64,000 nucleotides of DNA from Candidatus Sodalis pierantonius str. SOPE (GTDB lineage: Bacteria > Pseudomonadota > Gammaproteobacteria > Enterobacterales > Enterobacteriaceae), in NCBI RefSeq assembly GCF_000517405.1, contig NZ_CP006568.1, positions 868,001-932,000 on the forward strand, written 5' to 3'. Shown piece after piece: positions 27,392 to 36,754 of this stretch. The notes beneath the pieces are model-generated. The model was not told the origin of the DNA, did no database searches, and was given only the letters and a program-made list of their open reading frames with translations. Position 1 is the stretch's first letter. Every line of letters starts with the position of its first letter. Both the position numbers and the translations under genes were made by a program.

Positions 27392-28495
27392 TCAGGACGC
27401 ACCTTGCGCCAAGGCGATATATTGCCGGCAAATCGTCGCTATCTCGTAGGCTTGCAGACGGGAAGAGGAAATCGCCGGCGGCCGGTCATAAACCGCGCGC
27501 ATGGTTTTCGCCAGCGAAACGCTGCTCAACTCCGCCAGCCCCGCGGAAAGCTCGCCGTCCAGAATTTCCTCCGGACCGCCGGGACAGCGGGTGCTGACCA
27601 CCGGCGTGTCACAGATAAGCGCTTCCACCAGCACATTACCAAACCCTTCGCTATCGGAGCTTAAGATCAGCATACGGGCGTGGCGGATATAGGGATAAGG
27701 ATTGGTATTGAACGCTTTGAACAGCACCCGATCGGTAATTTGCAGATCTTGCGCCAAGGACTTAAGCCGCCTCAGCATAGCGTCGCTGCTTTTGCCCAGA
27801 ATAACCAGCGGCGCCTGAATGCCGCTTTCGGCGTAGGCTTTTAGCAACCGATCCTGACGTTTATTTTCATGCAAACGGCCAACGTGAATGAGGTAATCCT
27901 GACCGGCCAGTTCACAAGGCGCCTCGGCCAGCTGACGGATAGCGCTGAAATCGAAGGGGTTATAAATCACCTCGGCATGGCGCGGCATAACGTTGAAGGC
28001 CTGGCGCATATCATCCAGGACGCCGCGCGAGACGGCGATAATATTGCGGTTTTGGTAGAGCGCATGAATTTTCTGGCGTTTCAGCCAGCGGGAGAAGCCC
28101 GTGCGATGGCCCAAATAGCCCAACGAGAACATGGTATGCAGGCAAAACCAGATGCGATCCCGCGGTAACACGCGGCTGAGCGCCACGATGCGGTCGGTTT
28201 TGTGCAGATGGGAGACCACCAGATCGAACTCGCCGTTGCGCTGTTGCGATGCCAGCACCGCCTTATCCAGCGCCCACGCCCGGCGCGATAGCTCCGTCAG
28301 TTTGCGCCAGGGGGTGCTGGCGTGGTCAGCGATAATCTGATACTCAATGCCGTCCGGTAGCGCGTAGTCGCACACTCCCCGCAGAGAAAATATCGACACC
28401 CGATGGCCCTGGGACGCTAACCCCTGCGCGAGCGTTAGCAGCACTTTCTCTGCGCCCCCGCCGGGTAAACCATCAATGATCATCAATATACGCAT
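27392..28495 (-). CDS. wabH: LPS core glycosyltransferase WabH-like (GT4 family)
   Basis: The 367-residue protein begins RILMIIDGLPGGGAEKV, matching the family of Klebsiella WabH, which adds N-acetylglucosamine to the core before deacetylation by WabN. GT4 features include VSHLHKTDRI, HVGRLHENKRQDRL and the donor-site SSDSEGFGNVLVEAL. It is divergent from wabN. The frame looks complete. Confidence 0.8.
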   Translation of the reverse strand: MRILMIIDGLPGGGAEKVLLTLAQGLASQGHRVSIFSLRGVCDYALPDGIEYQIIADHASTPWRKLTELSRRAWALDKAVLASQQRNGEFDLVVSHLHKTDRIVALSRVLPRDRIWFCLHTMFSLGYLGHRTGFSRWLKRQKIHALYQNRNIIAVSRGVLDDMRQAFNVMPRHAEVIYNPFDFSAIRQLAEAPCELAGQDYLIHVGRLHENKRQDRLLKAYAESGIQAPLVILGKSSDAMLRRLKSLAQDLQITDRVLFKAFNTNPYPYIRHARMLILSSDSEGFGNVLVEALICDTPVVSTRCPGGPEEILDGELSAGLAELSSVSLAKTMRAVYDRPPAISSSRLQAYEIATICRQYIALAQGAS

Positions 28496-28706
28496 GCTGA
28501 TTTCCGCTGTATGCCGCTGTACACGGTCTGTTTTCTCGGTGATCCTACCCTAAGGCGAGATGAAAATCTCCTTAAGTTTCATCGAGTCTATGAAGGTATC
28601 CATCACATTGGCGCACCTGTTGGGTAGATTATCGCGAACAATCCAGTTTGCGCTGTTAACGGCGGCTGCGTAACATGGATTTCTCTGATTTCAGACTGGA
28701 CTCGGT

Positions 28707-29512
28707 ATGGCTACCCCTGCTTTTATTATTACTATAGACACAGAAGGCGACAATCTCTGGCAAAACCATGGGCATATTACTACCGAAAACGCCCGTTTTC
28801 TGCCGCGTTTCCAGGCATTATGCGAAAAGTATCGCTTCAAGCCGGTGTATCTCACCAATTATGAAATGGCGATGGACGACGCCTTTGTGGACTTCGCCCG
28901 CGACGCCATAGCGCGCGGCAACGCGGAAATCGGCATGCATCTGCACGCCTGGAATAGCCCGCCTGCCCACGATCTCACCGGCAATGACGGGCGTCATAAG
29001 CCTTACCTGATTGAATATCCCGAGGCGGTGATGCGGGAGAAAATTCTGTTTATGACGCAGCTGTTGGAAGAGACTTTCCAGACAAAGATGTTAAGCCATC
29101 GCGCCGGCCGCTGGGCGTTTGACGAGCGCTACGCCGCGATGCTGCTTGAGCTGGGCTATCAGGTGGACTGCTCCGTCACTCCGCGGGTGGACTGGAGTCG
29201 CTCCCCCGGCGCGCCGTCAGGGGCGGGCGGCAGCAATTACCGTCATTTTCCCGATCGCGCCTATTTTATCGATCCCGAGGATATTTCACGTTCTGGCGCC
29301 TCATGGCCGCCGGAAGTGATTATGTGGAGTTTATGCTACATTCGTCCGAGTTTATGCCGGGCGGTAGCCCGACGTTCAAGGACAAGGCCGCCATAGAGCG
29401 GCTATATCACGATTTGGAGGTGCTGTTCGACGGGTTGCAAAACCGGGTAATCGGTATGACTCTGGCGCAGTATTATCAGCACCGCCTGGGGCAATCGGCA
29501 ACCTCGGTCTGA
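28707..29512 (+). pseudogene. wabN: LPS core deacetylase WabN-like, frameshifted and internally deleted
   Basis: WabN removes the acetyl group from core N-acetylglucosamine in Klebsiella-type LPS. The N-terminal part has the polysaccharide-deacetylase motif FIITIDTEGDN, EIGMHLHAWN and SHRAGRWAFDE. Similarity ends near 29290 (FIDPEDIS). The C-terminus (GSDYVEFMLHSSEFMPGG to 29512) lies in another frame, and about 80 residues between them are missing. The N-terminal frame ends at 29396. The 3' end overlaps the convergent waaL by 37 bp. Confidence 0.85.
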
Positions 29513-30681
29513 GGGGCGGGCGACGGCAGCGTCAGCACCACCGCCAGCGGGAACCAGAACATGTACCAGGCGACGTTGGGATTGCCGATGATAAACATGC
29601 CCTGGGTAAGGTAAAACCCGACGGCGAACAGGAATAGCGCCCCCTCCAGCCCCTGATGACGATCGCACTGCTGTTTGGCCATGATGAAGCCGTAGCTTAT
29701 GACCAGCGCCAGCAGCAATGCGCCGGTTGCGCCGCCTTTCAGCAGCGCGGCCAGATACAGGCTATGGGTAGTGGTGATGCTATCGCCCAACAGGTTGATA
29801 AACGGCAGCTGTTCATCCAGTCCCCAGCCGAAAAAGGGTTTTTGCGCCGCCAGCTCCAACGTGTGGCGCCAAATGCCGAAACGGATGAAACTTTGCAGGT
29901 AGCCGTTCGCCATGCGCTGCAAAAAGATATCGCCAAAGCGGGTCATAAACAGCAGGGCTGCCACCCCTACCCCTATCAGCGCCACCACCACGAGATGGCG
30001 CCGACACACTGACGATCGTAAGGTCAACAGAACGGCCAGCGCGCAGAGCAACGACAGCAAAGGGCCGCGGCTTTGGGTAAGCAAGAGGGCCAGCAACAGC
30101 ATGGCGACCGGCAAATAGAGCCAGCGCGCGCCCGTGTCGCGCATAATGATAAGGCACATAAAGATGCCCAACGCGAAATAGCCCGCCAGATCGATAACGT
30201 TAGCCGGCGCGCCGAAAAAACCGTCCGTCAGGCGATTGCTTAGGATAGTCTGGGTATTGACGGTCAAAAACGTCAGCGCTACCAGCACCATCATCCCGGC
30301 GGCCACGGCCCATAGCGCGATCGACCGATGGCCCTGAAGGACCATAGATCGGTACATAATCATAAACAGCAGCAGATAGAGAGCGTGGGTGAGGTCGGAA
30401 ACCAGGTCGTTTGGCTGGGCGGACCATAGCGTGGTAAGGCAAAAGTAGCCCAGCATCAAAGCGGTCAGCGACAGCCCAGTATTGAATCGGCGGTCGTTGA
30501 AGAGTCGACGTCGCAGGACGTGATTGCCCGCCAGCATCCCCAACAGGCACAGAGCGGACAGGTGAAAGAGATTATTGACTCGCGTATAACCGCAAAAAAT
30601 AGCGCTGGAGAAAAGAAATAGCGGAAACAACACCTCGAAGCCCTTCTCCGCATAAACGCTAATCCTGAAAAGCATCATCAA
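29476..30681 (-). CDS. waaL: O-antigen ligase
   Basis: The 401-residue inner-membrane protein has about ten or more hydrophobic segments and the Wzy_C/WaaL region: LTQSRGPLLSL, then a periplasmic loop with FFGWGLDEQLP and TTTHSLYLAALLKGG, where the His is characteristic. It would join O-polysaccharide to the lipid A core. Its position between the WaaZ-like gene and wabN fits the waa cluster. No O-antigen genes are in the window, so whether it has a substrate is unknown. Confidence 0.88.
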   Translation of the reverse strand: MMMLFRISVYAEKGFEVLFPLFLFSSAIFCGYTRVNNLFHLSALCLLGMLAGNHVLRRRLFNDRRFNTGLSLTALMLGYFCLTTLWSAQPNDLVSDLTHALYLLLFMIMYRSMVLQGHRSIALWAVAAGMMVLVALTFLTVNTQTILSNRLTDGFFGAPANVIDLAGYFALGIFMCLIIMRDTGARWLYLPVAMLLLALLLTQSRGPLLSLLCALAVLLTLRSSVCRRHLVVVALIGVGVAALLFMTRFGDIFLQRMANGYLQSFIRFGIWRHTLELAAQKPFFGWGLDEQLPFINLLGDSITTTHSLYLAALLKGGATGALLLALVISYGFIMAKQQCDRHQGLEGALFLFAVGFYLTQGMFIIGNPNVAWYMFWFPLAVVLTLPSPAPQTEVADCPRRC

Positions 30682-31567
30682 AACTGACCTTCTCGAAAGT
30701 CTCGCTGCTTAACGCGCTGTTCAATGATAAGTTTTTCACCTCTACCCCGTGGTGGTGCAGCACCTCGCTGGCCAGAGTAAAGGCGGGAACAATGATCGAT
30801 GCAAATTTCTCCGCCAGGAACGACGGCAGCTTATCATGATCGGTTTCATAAAAGCGTGGCTGGTGGAAGTTGGTCATGTCCAGCCCGGCGATGTACAAAC
30901 GCGTGAACCCCAGATAAAGCAAGATTTGCAGCGCCCAGAACACCACCGTGCCTGCATCGAATATGCCGCTGCGAATATCGGTGGTAAAGGCGATATCAGG
31001 ATGGTCCGGACTGAACCGAATGTGGGGTTCCTGGCCGAAGTGACGGCCTACACCCTCGCCGGGTACCCGGGGTTGATAGATGCGATAACAGGCGTCTTCA
31101 ATCAGCGCCAGTCGGCAGCGCACCGCCGCCAGCGTGAACCGATCGATAATCCGCGCGATACCGTGCAAGGTCGTGAATAAGGTCAGCATCGGATCGGCAA
31201 TGATGGCCCGCACAACGTCGGTGCGGCGGTCGATAAAGCTCATATCGACGATGATATACAATTGAAAATCCAACCGATCCTTAAGCGCGTAAGCGCCGTT
31301 TACGCCCACGACGGTCATCGGCGGCAGCCCGGCGAAATCCATCTCGTTGATCGAGGGGCCGGTGGCGGTGATAAGCGCATCGCTGCTGAAACGGTGATGC
31401 CAGTCGGTCAGCGGCACCAGCGGCACCGGCTGCCCCTTATAGCGCAGTTGGGTGATGTCGCCTGTCGTCGAGGCGCGGGTGATGCGGCAAAAGGGCCAGA
31501 GGTTTTCGTTGTGCCGGTAAGCGCGCGGTCGGGTATAGCGGTATATCTGCTTAAAAAATGTGCTCAT
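30659..31567 (-). CDS. WaaZ-like LPS core biosynthesis protein (KdoIII transferase family)
   Basis: The 302-residue soluble protein has TATGPSINEMDF, VVGVNGAYAL, YIIVDMSFIDRR and LYIAGLDMTNFHQPRFY. These match the WaaZ family of E. coli and the equivalent Klebsiella gene, which adds a third Kdo to a subset of LPS molecules. It overlaps the waaL start by 23 bp. The assignment comes from motif recall, so I give no gene symbol. Confidence 0.62.
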   Translation of the reverse strand: MSTFFKQIYRYTRPRAYRHNENLWPFCRITRASTTGDITQLRYKGQPVPLVPLTDWHHRFSSDALITATGPSINEMDFAGLPPMTVVGVNGAYALKDRLDFQLYIIVDMSFIDRRTDVVRAIIADPMLTLFTTLHGIARIIDRFTLAAVRCRLALIEDACYRIYQPRVPGEGVGRHFGQEPHIRFSPDHPDIAFTTDIRSGIFDAGTVVFWALQILLYLGFTRLYIAGLDMTNFHQPRFYETDHDKLPSFLAEKFASIIVPAFTLASEVLHHHGVEVKNLSLNSALSSETFEKVSFDDAFQD

Positions 31568-31621
31568 TTCTCGATTCTTACGCCATAGCGTTCAGGTTAG
31601 CGCAGACAGCAAAGGGACCAT

Positions 31622-32740
31622 TCAAGAGGCAGGCGCATCCGACCGCTTAGCGGTCAGCCGCTGTCTGGCGGGCAGGCTCCCCACAAAATTGACAATATTC
31701 ACCCGACCCTCCGCGGTTAGCGCGTAAATTTCCGTCGCCGGGTGAGCGAAATGATACAGCGCGGCGAAGACAAAAGATGAGGGAGCAATAGCGTCGGGGC
31801 GAATTATCAGAGCATTGTTTAGCGGCCGTTGTTCTTCAGCCTCGCAGGGACCTGCAAAGCAGATCACCGGTACACGTAACGCATCGGCAATATAAATATT
31901 GCCGGAATCGGTAGCGATCTAGCAGTCCATGCGGTGAATGGTATCCGGGACCTCCTCCAGGGGCAGCAAACCTATCAGGCTGACGATATCCGCCTCGGCG
32001 CCGGCGTCGCGAATAAGCGCATCAAGATAGCCCTGTTCATTGGCGGGACCGAAAACATAATAACGGCACGGCAGGCTGGCCAGCAGCGTAAAAATTTCTC
32101 CTCACACCGACGGCGGCAGCGTCTTGGCTTTATTCCCGGCGGAGATGCTGATGCCGATATTAAGGGTATCAGAGGGAACGGCCAGCTCCGGGCGTGGCGT
32201 TGAGGGTTTCCACAGCGGTGAGGTGGCGTGTTTAGGCTGGCTGCGCCAGCTAAGGGAGCGGTCCGCCAGCCGCAGATAGTTTTGCAGGGTCAGCGTATCG
32301 CGCCGATGCTCGACCACGCCGCTGGCGGTGAGATAAAATAACCTGTGGTACCAGCGCCGCGTGTAGGTGCTGAGAAACTGTTTGTTAGGCGCGTTGCACA
32401 GGGCGGCATAAAACAAATTACCATTGTTGGGATGCAGCAGGTAGACGTGGCTATAGCGGTTTATTAGCCGTAAGCCCAGGCGGATCTTGCTAAACAGATT
32501 TTGCTTGTAGTCTTCGATATACAGGCACTTCGCCAGCGTGTCGTCATGTTCCGCTAGCGGCTGGACCGTGCAGCTGAGCAGCGCGTCCGACCGCTTCAGA
32601 TGGCGCAGCAGCGGGGTAATGTTGACGTAATCGCCGATTTTCGCCGTCTGGATAACCAGATTTTTGCCCGTAGGCCGCTGAATCAGCTTTAGCAGCAGCT
32701 TCACCGGCAGTAGCAGCAGAAAGATGAACAGATAATTCAT
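31622..32740 (-). pseudogene. GT9 heptosyltransferase-like protein with two in-frame stops
   Basis: One continuous 372-codon frame with two internal stops. TGA lies at 32102-32104 (codon 213, TLPPSV stop GEIF, where a Trp is expected), and TAG at 31919-31921 (codon 274, MDC stop IATDSGN). The N-terminus has a membrane-like stretch and NLVIQTAKIGDYVNITPLL. The C-terminal IATDSGNIYIADAL loop is the GT9 donor site. It sits 6 bp after waaC in the same operon. It was probably a late core heptosyltransferase. Confidence 0.88.
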
Positions 32741-32746
32741 GATGAG

Positions 32747-33721
32747 CTATCCCTGTTCCTTTGGCGGCAGCATCGGTTGCAACGTCCGCCAGACGTGCTC
32801 CGCCGTCAGACTCTCCATATTGCCGTCGTCCGCGCGCCGCGCCTGCTGGTGGCGCCCGTAACCGCCGATAAGTCCGGGATCGGTAGGGCCGTACAGCGTC
32901 AGGTTCGGCCGGTCGAGGGCCGCGGCCAAATGACCGAGGCCGGTATCCACCGACACAATCGCCCTCGCGCCCGCCAGCTGCGCCGCCACCTCCGCCAGCG
33001 ACAATGGCGGGAGCACTTTCGCGGCGCTAAATCCCTCGGCCAGACGCCGGGCGCGTAGCTGCTCCTGCTCCGTCCCCCAGGGCAACTTGATGCGATAACC
33101 GGCGTCAGCGGCAAGCTGGATAAGCGTGCGCCAGTGGGCTTCAGGCCAGTGTTTGCCGGCACGGGTGGTGGCGTGCAGAAAGACCAGGTAGGCTTCGCCG
33201 CCGGTCGCAGGGGTAAAGTGGCCGGCAATGGCGTAATCGCCGGCTGTTGTGGGAAGCGGGTAATCCAGACTGGCGGCGAACAGCTGGCGGATGCGCTCTA
33301 TGGCGTGCTGTTGCTTGCTCACGTCGTGCCGCTGGTGGTAAAACCAGCTGGCGAAGGGTTCGCGCGCGCTTTTGCAGTCAAGGCCGTGTTTTTCGCCGCG
33401 CGCCACGCGGGTGACGAGTGCGGCGCTTTTCATCAGGCCCTGCGCGTCGATAACCGCGTCGTAACGCTCTTGCTGCAACTGCCGTTTAAAGTCGCAGCGC
33501 TCCTGCCGCGTGGCCGTGCCGAACCAGTTTTTACGCCAGCGGCGAATCGCCACCGAAATGACCCGCCGCACCGCCGGATGCCAGGTGGGGATCTGGGCGA
33601 AATTTTCTTCCACCACCCAGTCGAAACGGATCTCCGGCAAGGCGTGCGCCGCATCGGTCAGCGCAGGCAGCGTATGCAATACATCACCCATCGAGGACGT
33701 TTTGACGATCAGAACCTGCAT
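32747..33721 (-). CDS. waaC: lipopolysaccharide heptosyltransferase I
   Basis: WaaC adds the first L-glycero-D-manno-heptose to Kdo at the inner membrane. The 324-residue GT9 protein starts QVLIVKTSSMGDVLHTLPAL and has FLHATTRAGKHWPE and the donor loop SVDTGLGHLAAALDRP. It lies 11 bp after waaF in the hldD-waaF-waaC order shared by enterics. No lesion was found. Confidence 0.96.
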   Translation of the reverse strand: MQVLIVKTSSMGDVLHTLPALTDAAHALPEIRFDWVVEENFAQIPTWHPAVRRVISVAIRRWRKNWFGTATRQERCDFKRQLQQERYDAVIDAQGLMKSAALVTRVARGEKHGLDCKSAREPFASWFYHQRHDVSKQQHAIERIRQLFAASLDYPLPTTAGDYAIAGHFTPATGGEAYLVFLHATTRAGKHWPEAHWRTLIQLAADAGYRIKLPWGTEQEQLRARRLAEGFSAAKVLPPLSLAEVAAQLAGARAIVSVDTGLGHLAAALDRPNLTLYGPTDPGLIGGYGRHQQARRADDGNMESLTAEHVWRTLQPMLPPKEQG

Positions 33722-33732
33722 TAATTCTCCTC

Positions 33733-34770
33733 TCAGGGGGGCAATAATGTTTTCAGTTCGCTCAGCACCTGGGCAGGTTGGATAGCGATCAGGCTCTGAT
33801 GATAGCCTTGTTCGTCGTCACCTTTTCGTATTTTATGGTAACCGCTGATTAAGCGAATCACCCGGGCCTGGTGGGAAAGCGGCGGGGTGAAATCCGGACT
33901 GCTGGGACCGTACAGTGCCACCAGAGGACGGTCCAGCGCGCTGGCCACATGCATCAGGCCGGAATCGTTGCTGACGATCCCCTGGCAGGCGGCGATAAGC
34001 GCTACCGCCTGCTCCAGCGAAGTTTTGCCGGCCAGGTTGTGGCAGTGGCCGCGACACTCCGCGGGCAGCGCGGCGCCTATCGCCTCTCCAGCCGCCTGGT
34101 CCTTGGCGGAGCCGAACAGCGCTATCTGATAGCCGCGGCGTATGAGCGCCTCGGCCAGCGCGGCATAATGATAATGCGGCCAACGTTTGGCGGGGCCAAA
34201 TTCCGCGCCGGGGCAAAAGCCGATAAACGGGCGCGCGCCGTCGGGCACAAAAGTGCTCAGGGCCAGATCGATGTCCGTCGCGCTGACCGTCAGGCGCGGC
34301 CAGGGCAGCGGCGTGGGTAAATCGGCTGCACTGCGCATCTCCTGGCGATCGAAGGCCAGGGCGGCGTAGCGCTGCACCATCAGCGGAAAGGCCTGCTTAT
34401 CCAGCGTGCGGATGTCGTTAAGCAGACCATAACGCATCTCGCCGCGCCAGCCAGTGCGTTGCGGGATGCCGGCGAAAAACGGCACCAGCGCTGATTTGAA
34501 CGAATTAGGCAAGACCAGCGCCTGCTGATAGCCGCTTTCCCGCAGCGCCCGCCCCAGCCGGCGGCGCTCCCCCAGCGCCAGGGCGCCGTGGCCGAGCGGC
34601 ATCGCCAGCGCCTGGTTGACCTCCGGCATGCGGTTAAGCAAAGGGCGGCACCAGGCCGGGGCCATCACATCGATCTGCACGTCGGGATGGCGCTGCGCCA
34701 ACAGGCGATACAGGCTCTGGGACATCATCATATCGCCGACCCAGGATGGTCCGATCACCAGTATTTTCAT
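33733..34770 (-). CDS. waaF: lipopolysaccharide heptosyltransferase II
   Basis: WaaF adds the second heptose of the inner core. The 345 residues begin KILVIGPSWVGDMMMSQSLY, and include FCPGAEFGPAKRWP and the GT9 loop SNDSGLMHVASALDRP. Length and order match E. coli (348). It is 31 bp downstream of hldD. Confidence 0.96.
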   Translation of the reverse strand: MKILVIGPSWVGDMMMSQSLYRLLAQRHPDVQIDVMAPAWCRPLLNRMPEVNQALAMPLGHGALALGERRRLGRALRESGYQQALVLPNSFKSALVPFFAGIPQRTGWRGEMRYGLLNDIRTLDKQAFPLMVQRYAALAFDRQEMRSAADLPTPLPWPRLTVSATDIDLALSTFVPDGARPFIGFCPGAEFGPAKRWPHYHYAALAEALIRRGYQIALFGSAKDQAAGEAIGAALPAECRGHCHNLAGKTSLEQAVALIAACQGIVSNDSGLMHVASALDRPLVALYGPSSPDFTPPLSHQARVIRLISGYHKIRKGDDEQGYHQSLIAIQPAQVLSELKTLLPP

Positions 34771-34801
34771 GCCGTCGCTCTCTTTCGTGCCCTGAAGGAT
34801 A

Positions 34802-35722
34802 TCAACGGTTATGGTTCAACCAGCGTAAATATTCCGCGACCCCTTCGGCGACGGTTTTAAACGGTTGCTGATAGCCGGCGGCGCGTAGCTGGGTGAGATC
34901 CGCCTGGGTGTAGGCCTGATAGCGCCCTTTCAGTTTTTCAGGGAACGGAATGTATTCTAATTGGCCTTTTTTATGATAATCCAGCACGGCGTCCGCGACG
35001 GCCTGGAAAGATTCTGCTCGGCCGGTGCCGCAATTAAAAATCCCCGAGACGCTGTTTTGCCAGAACCAAAGATTTACCGCCACCACGTCGCCCACATAGA
35101 CGAAATCGCGTTTGAAACCTTCGCTGCCGGCAAACAGTTTTGGATTTTCACCGGCGTTGATTTGGTTATTCAAATGGAAGGCCACGCTCGCCATGCCGCC
35201 TTTATGCCCTTCGCGCGGGCCATACACATTGAAATAACGGAAGCCGCAAATTTGCGACTCGGCCTGCGGCAACAGCGCACGCACATACTGATCGAAGAGA
35301 AATTTGGAATAGCCGTAAACATTCAACGGCTGTTCGTACTGCCGATCCTCAATGAAGTTTTCCGTCCGACCGCCGTAAGTTGCCGCGGAAGAGGCGTACA
35401 GGAAGGGAATGGTGCGTTCCATGCAATAGTGCAACAGTTCTTTAGAGTACTGATAATTGTTATCCATCATGTACTTGCCGTCCCACTCGGTGGTGGAAGA
35501 ACAGGCGCCTTCATGAAATACCGCATCAATATCGCCGGCGACGATACTGGCGATGAAATCCTCTTTATCCATATAATCAGTGATATTGAGGTCGACCAGA
35601 TTGGCATATTTGGTGCCGTCTTTCAGGTTATCCACCACCAAAATATCGTTGTAGCCGATCTGATTTAACGCCTTGACGATATTACTGCCGATAAAACCGG
35701 CCCCACCAGTGACAACTATCAT
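34802..35722 (-). CDS. hldD: ADP-L-glycero-D-manno-heptose 6-epimerase
   Basis: HldD converts ADP-D-glycero-heptose into the L form used by WaaC and WaaF. The short-chain dehydrogenase fold has the NADP loop TGGAGFIGSN, SSAATYGG and the catalytic YGYSK motif near residue 140. The 306 residues are four shorter than in E. coli because of a small gap near IVAGDIDAVFHEG. It leads the hldD-waaF-waaC operon. Confidence 0.96.
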   Translation of the reverse strand: MIVVTGGAGFIGSNIVKALNQIGYNDILVVDNLKDGTKYANLVDLNITDYMDKEDFIASIVAGDIDAVFHEGACSSTTEWDGKYMMDNNYQYSKELLHYCMERTIPFLYASSAATYGGRTENFIEDRQYEQPLNVYGYSKFLFDQYVRALLPQAESQICGFRYFNVYGPREGHKGGMASVAFHLNNQINAGENPKLFAGSEGFKRDFVYVGDVVAVNLWFWQNSVSGIFNCGTGRAESFQAVADAVLDYHKKGQLEYIPFPEKLKGRYQAYTQADLTQLRAAGYQQPFKTVAEGVAEYLRWLNHNR

Positions 35723-35804
35723 GGGTTACCCTTGCGTGACTGTCGGAGCCGGCACAACGTCAGCTCCTGATAACGGTCTTATCATAGCATTTCCTCCCCC
35801 GGCT

Positions 35805-36746
35805 TTATATCTTCCCGGTTGACCGCGAATGCGGTGCCGCAGCACGCGCAAGCCGTTCTTCATCGCTTAGATAACGTACTTTACGGGTGTAGGTTTGCGG
35901 TTTGAACAGCAGCGGGGTCTCCCGTGATTGCAGATATTTCTGCCATTCCGACAGAGGGAAGCCGCCGTGAGCCCCCACCATCTGCGGTGAAATGACCGAG
36001 GGCGTGCCGCCAATGCGTTTCGCCACCGGCCAGTTCATCCATTCGCCCAGATTGACGGTGCGGATGTCCAGCGTATCCAGCATCGCCGCCAGCGGCAGCT
36101 GATCGGTCGGCGGCTGGGAGCCGGCCATGCGCGACCAGGTGTCGCGGAAAAACGCGATCCATATCGGGCACATGCGCAGTCAGGTCTGGCGGGTGGCGGC
36201 GAGAAAGGCGCCGTTAACATGGTCCACCAGTTTCGGCCGCACCGCATCGCGATAATAAGCCGGCACCGCCTCCGGTGCGAGGCCGCTCAGTTTGTCGATC
36301 ATTTTCCCGCGGCGAAAGCTGGAGTAGAGATGATCATCATGTAGCGCAATATGCGGCATCGATAGCAAATTCAGATCCGAATCGATCATCAGGATGCCAT
36401 CGGTGCGGGCCTGTAGCGGTGCCTGCATTTTGACCAGGCGGCTGAGAAAAATTTGCTTATAGGGGTAATCGCCGCCGCGGGTTTCATCGCTGAGCGTGGC
36501 GACGCGGGTTTTGGCCGGCAGGGCGAGAAAGGCGGCGGCGCTCTGATCGGTGACGATCACTATCTCGGCCAAGTCCGGCGCATAGAGCGCGGCAAACGTC
36601 GCGCTGAGCAGCGCTTCCTCAACATAATCGGCGCCCACGGAGGGGATCACCACCGACGAGACCGGCAAACCGCCGGCGACCGGTTGATAGGGCCTGTCGT
36701 GGCGCGCGCGGATGCGGCGGTATTTGGCATTGAACAAAGTAAACAT
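35805..36746 (-). pseudogene. glycosyltransferase-like gene with one in-frame TGA
   Basis: The frame from ATG at 36746 reads FTLFNAKYRRIRARHD, VVIPSVGADYVEEALLSATF and the acidic MIDSDLNLL, suggesting a GT-A type transferase, to TGA at 36180-36182. It then continues in the same frame (LRMCPIWIAFFRD) to 35805, about 313 codons in total. The stop may replace Trp. It is coupled to the upstream GT4 gene with a few bases between them. The precise family is not recognised. Confidence 0.75.
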
Positions 36747-36754
36747 ACCCAATC

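Noticed and set aside
28496..28706. JUMPstart/ops element upstream of the core glycosyltransferase genes
   Set aside because: No ggcggtagcgt-like sequence is present in this interval or in 20718-20904 in the correct orientation.
32102..36182. Repeated in-frame TGA codons, considered as stop-codon recoding (TGA read as Trp)
   Set aside because: TGA serves as the normal stop of intact genes in the window (cpxR/cpxA, the GT4 gene, waaE), other dead genes use TAG or frameshifts, and the affected genes are non-essential. Pseudogenisation explains it better.
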